From contig DFJI01000037.1 in NCBI GenBank assembly GCA_002372235.1, positions 1-15,331 of the forward strand: a DNA stretch of 15,331 nt, in the 5' to 3' direction. Origin of the DNA: Prevotella sp. UBA3675 (GTDB lineage Bacteria > Bacteroidota > Bacteroidia > Bacteroidales > Bacteroidaceae). Each line of letters opens with the position of its first letter. The first letter of the stretch is position 1. Positions 13,724-15,331 of the stretch are shown piece after piece. The notes below the pieces were generated by a model. It had not been told where the DNA came from, searched no databases, and saw nothing but the letters and a program-made list of their open reading frames with translations. The position numbers were made by a program, and so were the translations under genes.

Positions 13724-15331
13724 TTATTCATAAATTGAGGTCGCACCGGTTTTCAGTTCTGTGCCATCTTCTTGCAGCAGACTGCGCAACTGAGTGGGCG
13801 TGAGGGTGGTCGTGGGTTGGAACTCGTGACCTAGCATATACTTTGTCAGAGAATAGCGCAACTGCTGTATTTCGGGCAGCTGGCTGTCTGTCAGTAAGTC
13901 GATGGCTGAAAAGATAAGCCGTCCCTTCCCCACTTGAGCCTCAAAGACTAATGCGAGCCGTCGGTTGTTGACAAAATTGTCCACACTTTCGACGATAGGG
14001 CACATGTGCGGCAGGCTGTCAAGCACCATCACACGACTGCGTTTCACCAGGTTCCACCACTGCCAGTCACTGTGCATGTCGGTGGGGAAATCACTCAGGG
14101 CAGGATGCTTGGGGTTGCACAACAGCCCCATGGTACCTGCTTGCTTGGGGAAGTGAACAGGACTCCAGAATACGGGCAGGAATTTTCCCTCCAATCCTTT
14201 GACAGTGGAAGTCCTCGGCGAGAAGAGCACCTTCTTTCCTTTTTTCAATGCTTTGAGTGCCTGATTGATGTCCGCGGTGACGATCAATTGCCGATTCAGG
14301 GGCATTTCCACTTCAGGATACACCCATATATTCCAGCGGTTTCGCCATGGGGAATCTTTTATGGTGACAAGCAGTTCGAGCCGTTGAGCCTTTTCTACCC
14401 TATCAAGAGCTACATCCACTTGGCTGCCAAAGCCTTCGGCATATATACGACCCGCCTCGTCGGTCAATTGCCAGTTGATTTCTTTCTCTTTGGGGTTTTC
14501 AGAATAATCTGCCACGTCAATGGTGGCAGTAAATCGCTCCTGAGCACGCCACACGGCTTTCTCGAATCGTGCCAGCGGCACCACTGGTGCACAAAATTCC
14601 CTAAAGCGTTGCGGTTGGATGAGACCTTTTGAGTCCCAGAATGCATCAAGCAACCCTACAAGGGCGGTACCCTGACCAGGGAAGTCGTGCAGGTCGAGCA
14701 ATTGGAATCCACTCTGCTGTGGGGTTTTCAACGCCCGTTCGATTTCTTCCTTATAAAGGATGGCTGCGAACCGTCCGGAAGCCTGGAGATAGTCATCCGC
14801 ACGATGGAGCAGCCCTTTACGTCTGAGGTCGTCACGTATCGCTTTGAAATTGAGAGGGTCGAGCACACCCGTGTATTTTTCTATCTCCCTGACATTAGGA
14901 TAGACACTATATTGGCCTATCTCATGCGAGATGAGCGGCACCGTAATGTCTTTGGCAGCGGCACGGTAGTCACTATTAAAATCGGGCATATGCTCATCAA
15001 ACACGCCCTGTCCTCTCACCCATCCTCTGTCGGTCCATTGTGTGATGAAGATGTCATCCTCTGGTTCCTGCCTGACACCATGCCCTTTCTCAAAAGTGAA
15101 AGTCGACGTGAGATAGAGATGCCGCGAATCACATGACTTCATATAATGTGTCAACTTGTTGAGAAAGTCGAAATCGGGTTGCAGTTCATTGCCACAGCTG
15201 ATCATACAGAGTGAGGGGTGATTGCCGTAGTGATGAACGATATGGTCGAACTCGTCGTAGAGAAATTGTGCGGTGGCACTGTCTTTATTGACAGTCAGCG
15301 ACCAGTTGGGCAGCTCCACCTGACAATAGAA
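13724..15331 (-). CDS. Glycoside hydrolase family 2-type enzyme, C-terminal part (runs off right edge)
   Basis: GH2 enzymes remove beta-linked sugars such as galactose, mannose or glucuronic acid from glycans; in this phylum they usually serve polysaccharide use in the periplasm or at the surface. About 535 residues are visible, entering at the edge as FYCQVELPNW, a TIM-barrel strand. YGNHPSLCMISCGNE places the acid/base Glu at visible residue 49. LISHEIGQY, with Glu at 137, fits the nucleophile. The long region after about residue 230 is beta-rich and ends in a compact domain with GKGRLIFSAIDLLTD, similar to glutamine-amidotransferase-like or sheet domains found at the ends of such enzymes. 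The signal peptide and sugar-binding domain would be to the right. An internal GTG at 15319 is not the real start. Substrate unknown. Confidence 0.75.
   Translation of the reverse strand, partial: FYCQVELPNWSLTVNKDSATAQFLYDEFDHIVHHYGNHPSLCMISCGNELQPDFDFLNKLTHYMKSCDSRHLYLTSTFTFEKGHGVRQEPEDDIFITQWTDRGWVRGQGVFDEHMPDFNSDYRAAAKDITVPLISHEIGQYSVYPNVREIEKYTGVLDPLNFKAIRDDLRRKGLLHRADDYLQASGRFAAILYKEEIERALKTPQQSGFQLLDLHDFPGQGTALVGLLDAFWDSKGLIQPQRFREFCAPVVPLARFEKAVWRAQERFTATIDVADYSENPKEKEINWQLTDEAGRIYAEGFGSQVDVALDRVEKAQRLELLVTIKDSPWRNRWNIWVYPEVEMPLNRQLIVTADINQALKALKKGKKVLFSPRTSTVKGLEGKFLPVFWSPVHFPKQAGTMGLLCNPKHPALSDFPTDMHSDWQWWNLVKRSRVMVLDSLPHMCPIVESVDNFVNNRRLALVFEAQVGKGRLIFSAIDLLTDSQLPEIQQLRYSLTKYMLGHEFQPTTTLTPTQLRSLLQEDGTELKTGATSIYE

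Noticed and set aside
13492..13803. 103-codon plus-strand frame between the SulP and GH2 genes
   Set aside because: It crosses the SulP promoter, the heptamer repeat and the terminator and overlaps the end of the GH2 gene; it shows no coding signs.

Overview
The window looks like a chromosomal segment of a Bacteroidota genome, most likely Prevotella or a close relative. Three things suggest this. Several promoter-like sites have the Bacteroidota form (TTTG about 19-20 nt before TAnnTTTG). Start codons lack Shine-Dalgarno sites. The left-edge gene is a fused aspartokinase/homoserine dehydrogenase of the type usual in that phylum. The genus call is inference from style, not from a marker gene.

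Layout. (1) 1-1397, minus: the first ~465 codons of thrA, running off the left edge. (2) 1398-1978: a 581-bp gene-free stretch with the thrA promoter, two hairpin-forming repeats and a degenerate tandem array with an exact 22-bp period. (3) 1979-11643: a surface-glycan assembly cluster of nine genes: three GT2 glycosyltransferases, three paralogous GT4 enzymes, one divergent GT4-like enzyme, an ATP-grasp ligase-like protein and a beta-propeller-type protein resembling the N-terminal domain of plant GINT1. They form two plus-strand operons (2976-4978 and 6043-11643), each headed by a divergently transcribed minus-strand GT2 gene. (4) 11775-13457, minus: a SulP-family anion transporter with a C-terminal STAS domain, behind a near-consensus promoter. 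(5) 13724-15331, minus: the C-terminal part of a GH2-type glycoside hydrolase, cut by the right edge and followed by a good intrinsic terminator.

How the genes may work together. The seven glycosyltransferases could build an oligosaccharide for a surface glycan (LPS/LOS core, O-unit or exopolysaccharide). The ATP-grasp enzyme could add an amide- or peptide-linked substituent, and the GINT1_N-like protein could be an accessory or catalytic partner. No flippase, polymerase, export or nucleotide-sugar synthesis gene is visible, so the pathway must be completed elsewhere. The transporter and the hydrolase look like independent units.

The most unusual signals are the 22-bp-period array upstream of thrA, a four-unit heptamer repeat inside the thrA reading frame, and the ATP-grasp plus GINT1_N-like pair within the glycosyltransferase operon. 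All reading is by eye; family assignments rest on remembered motifs, not searches.
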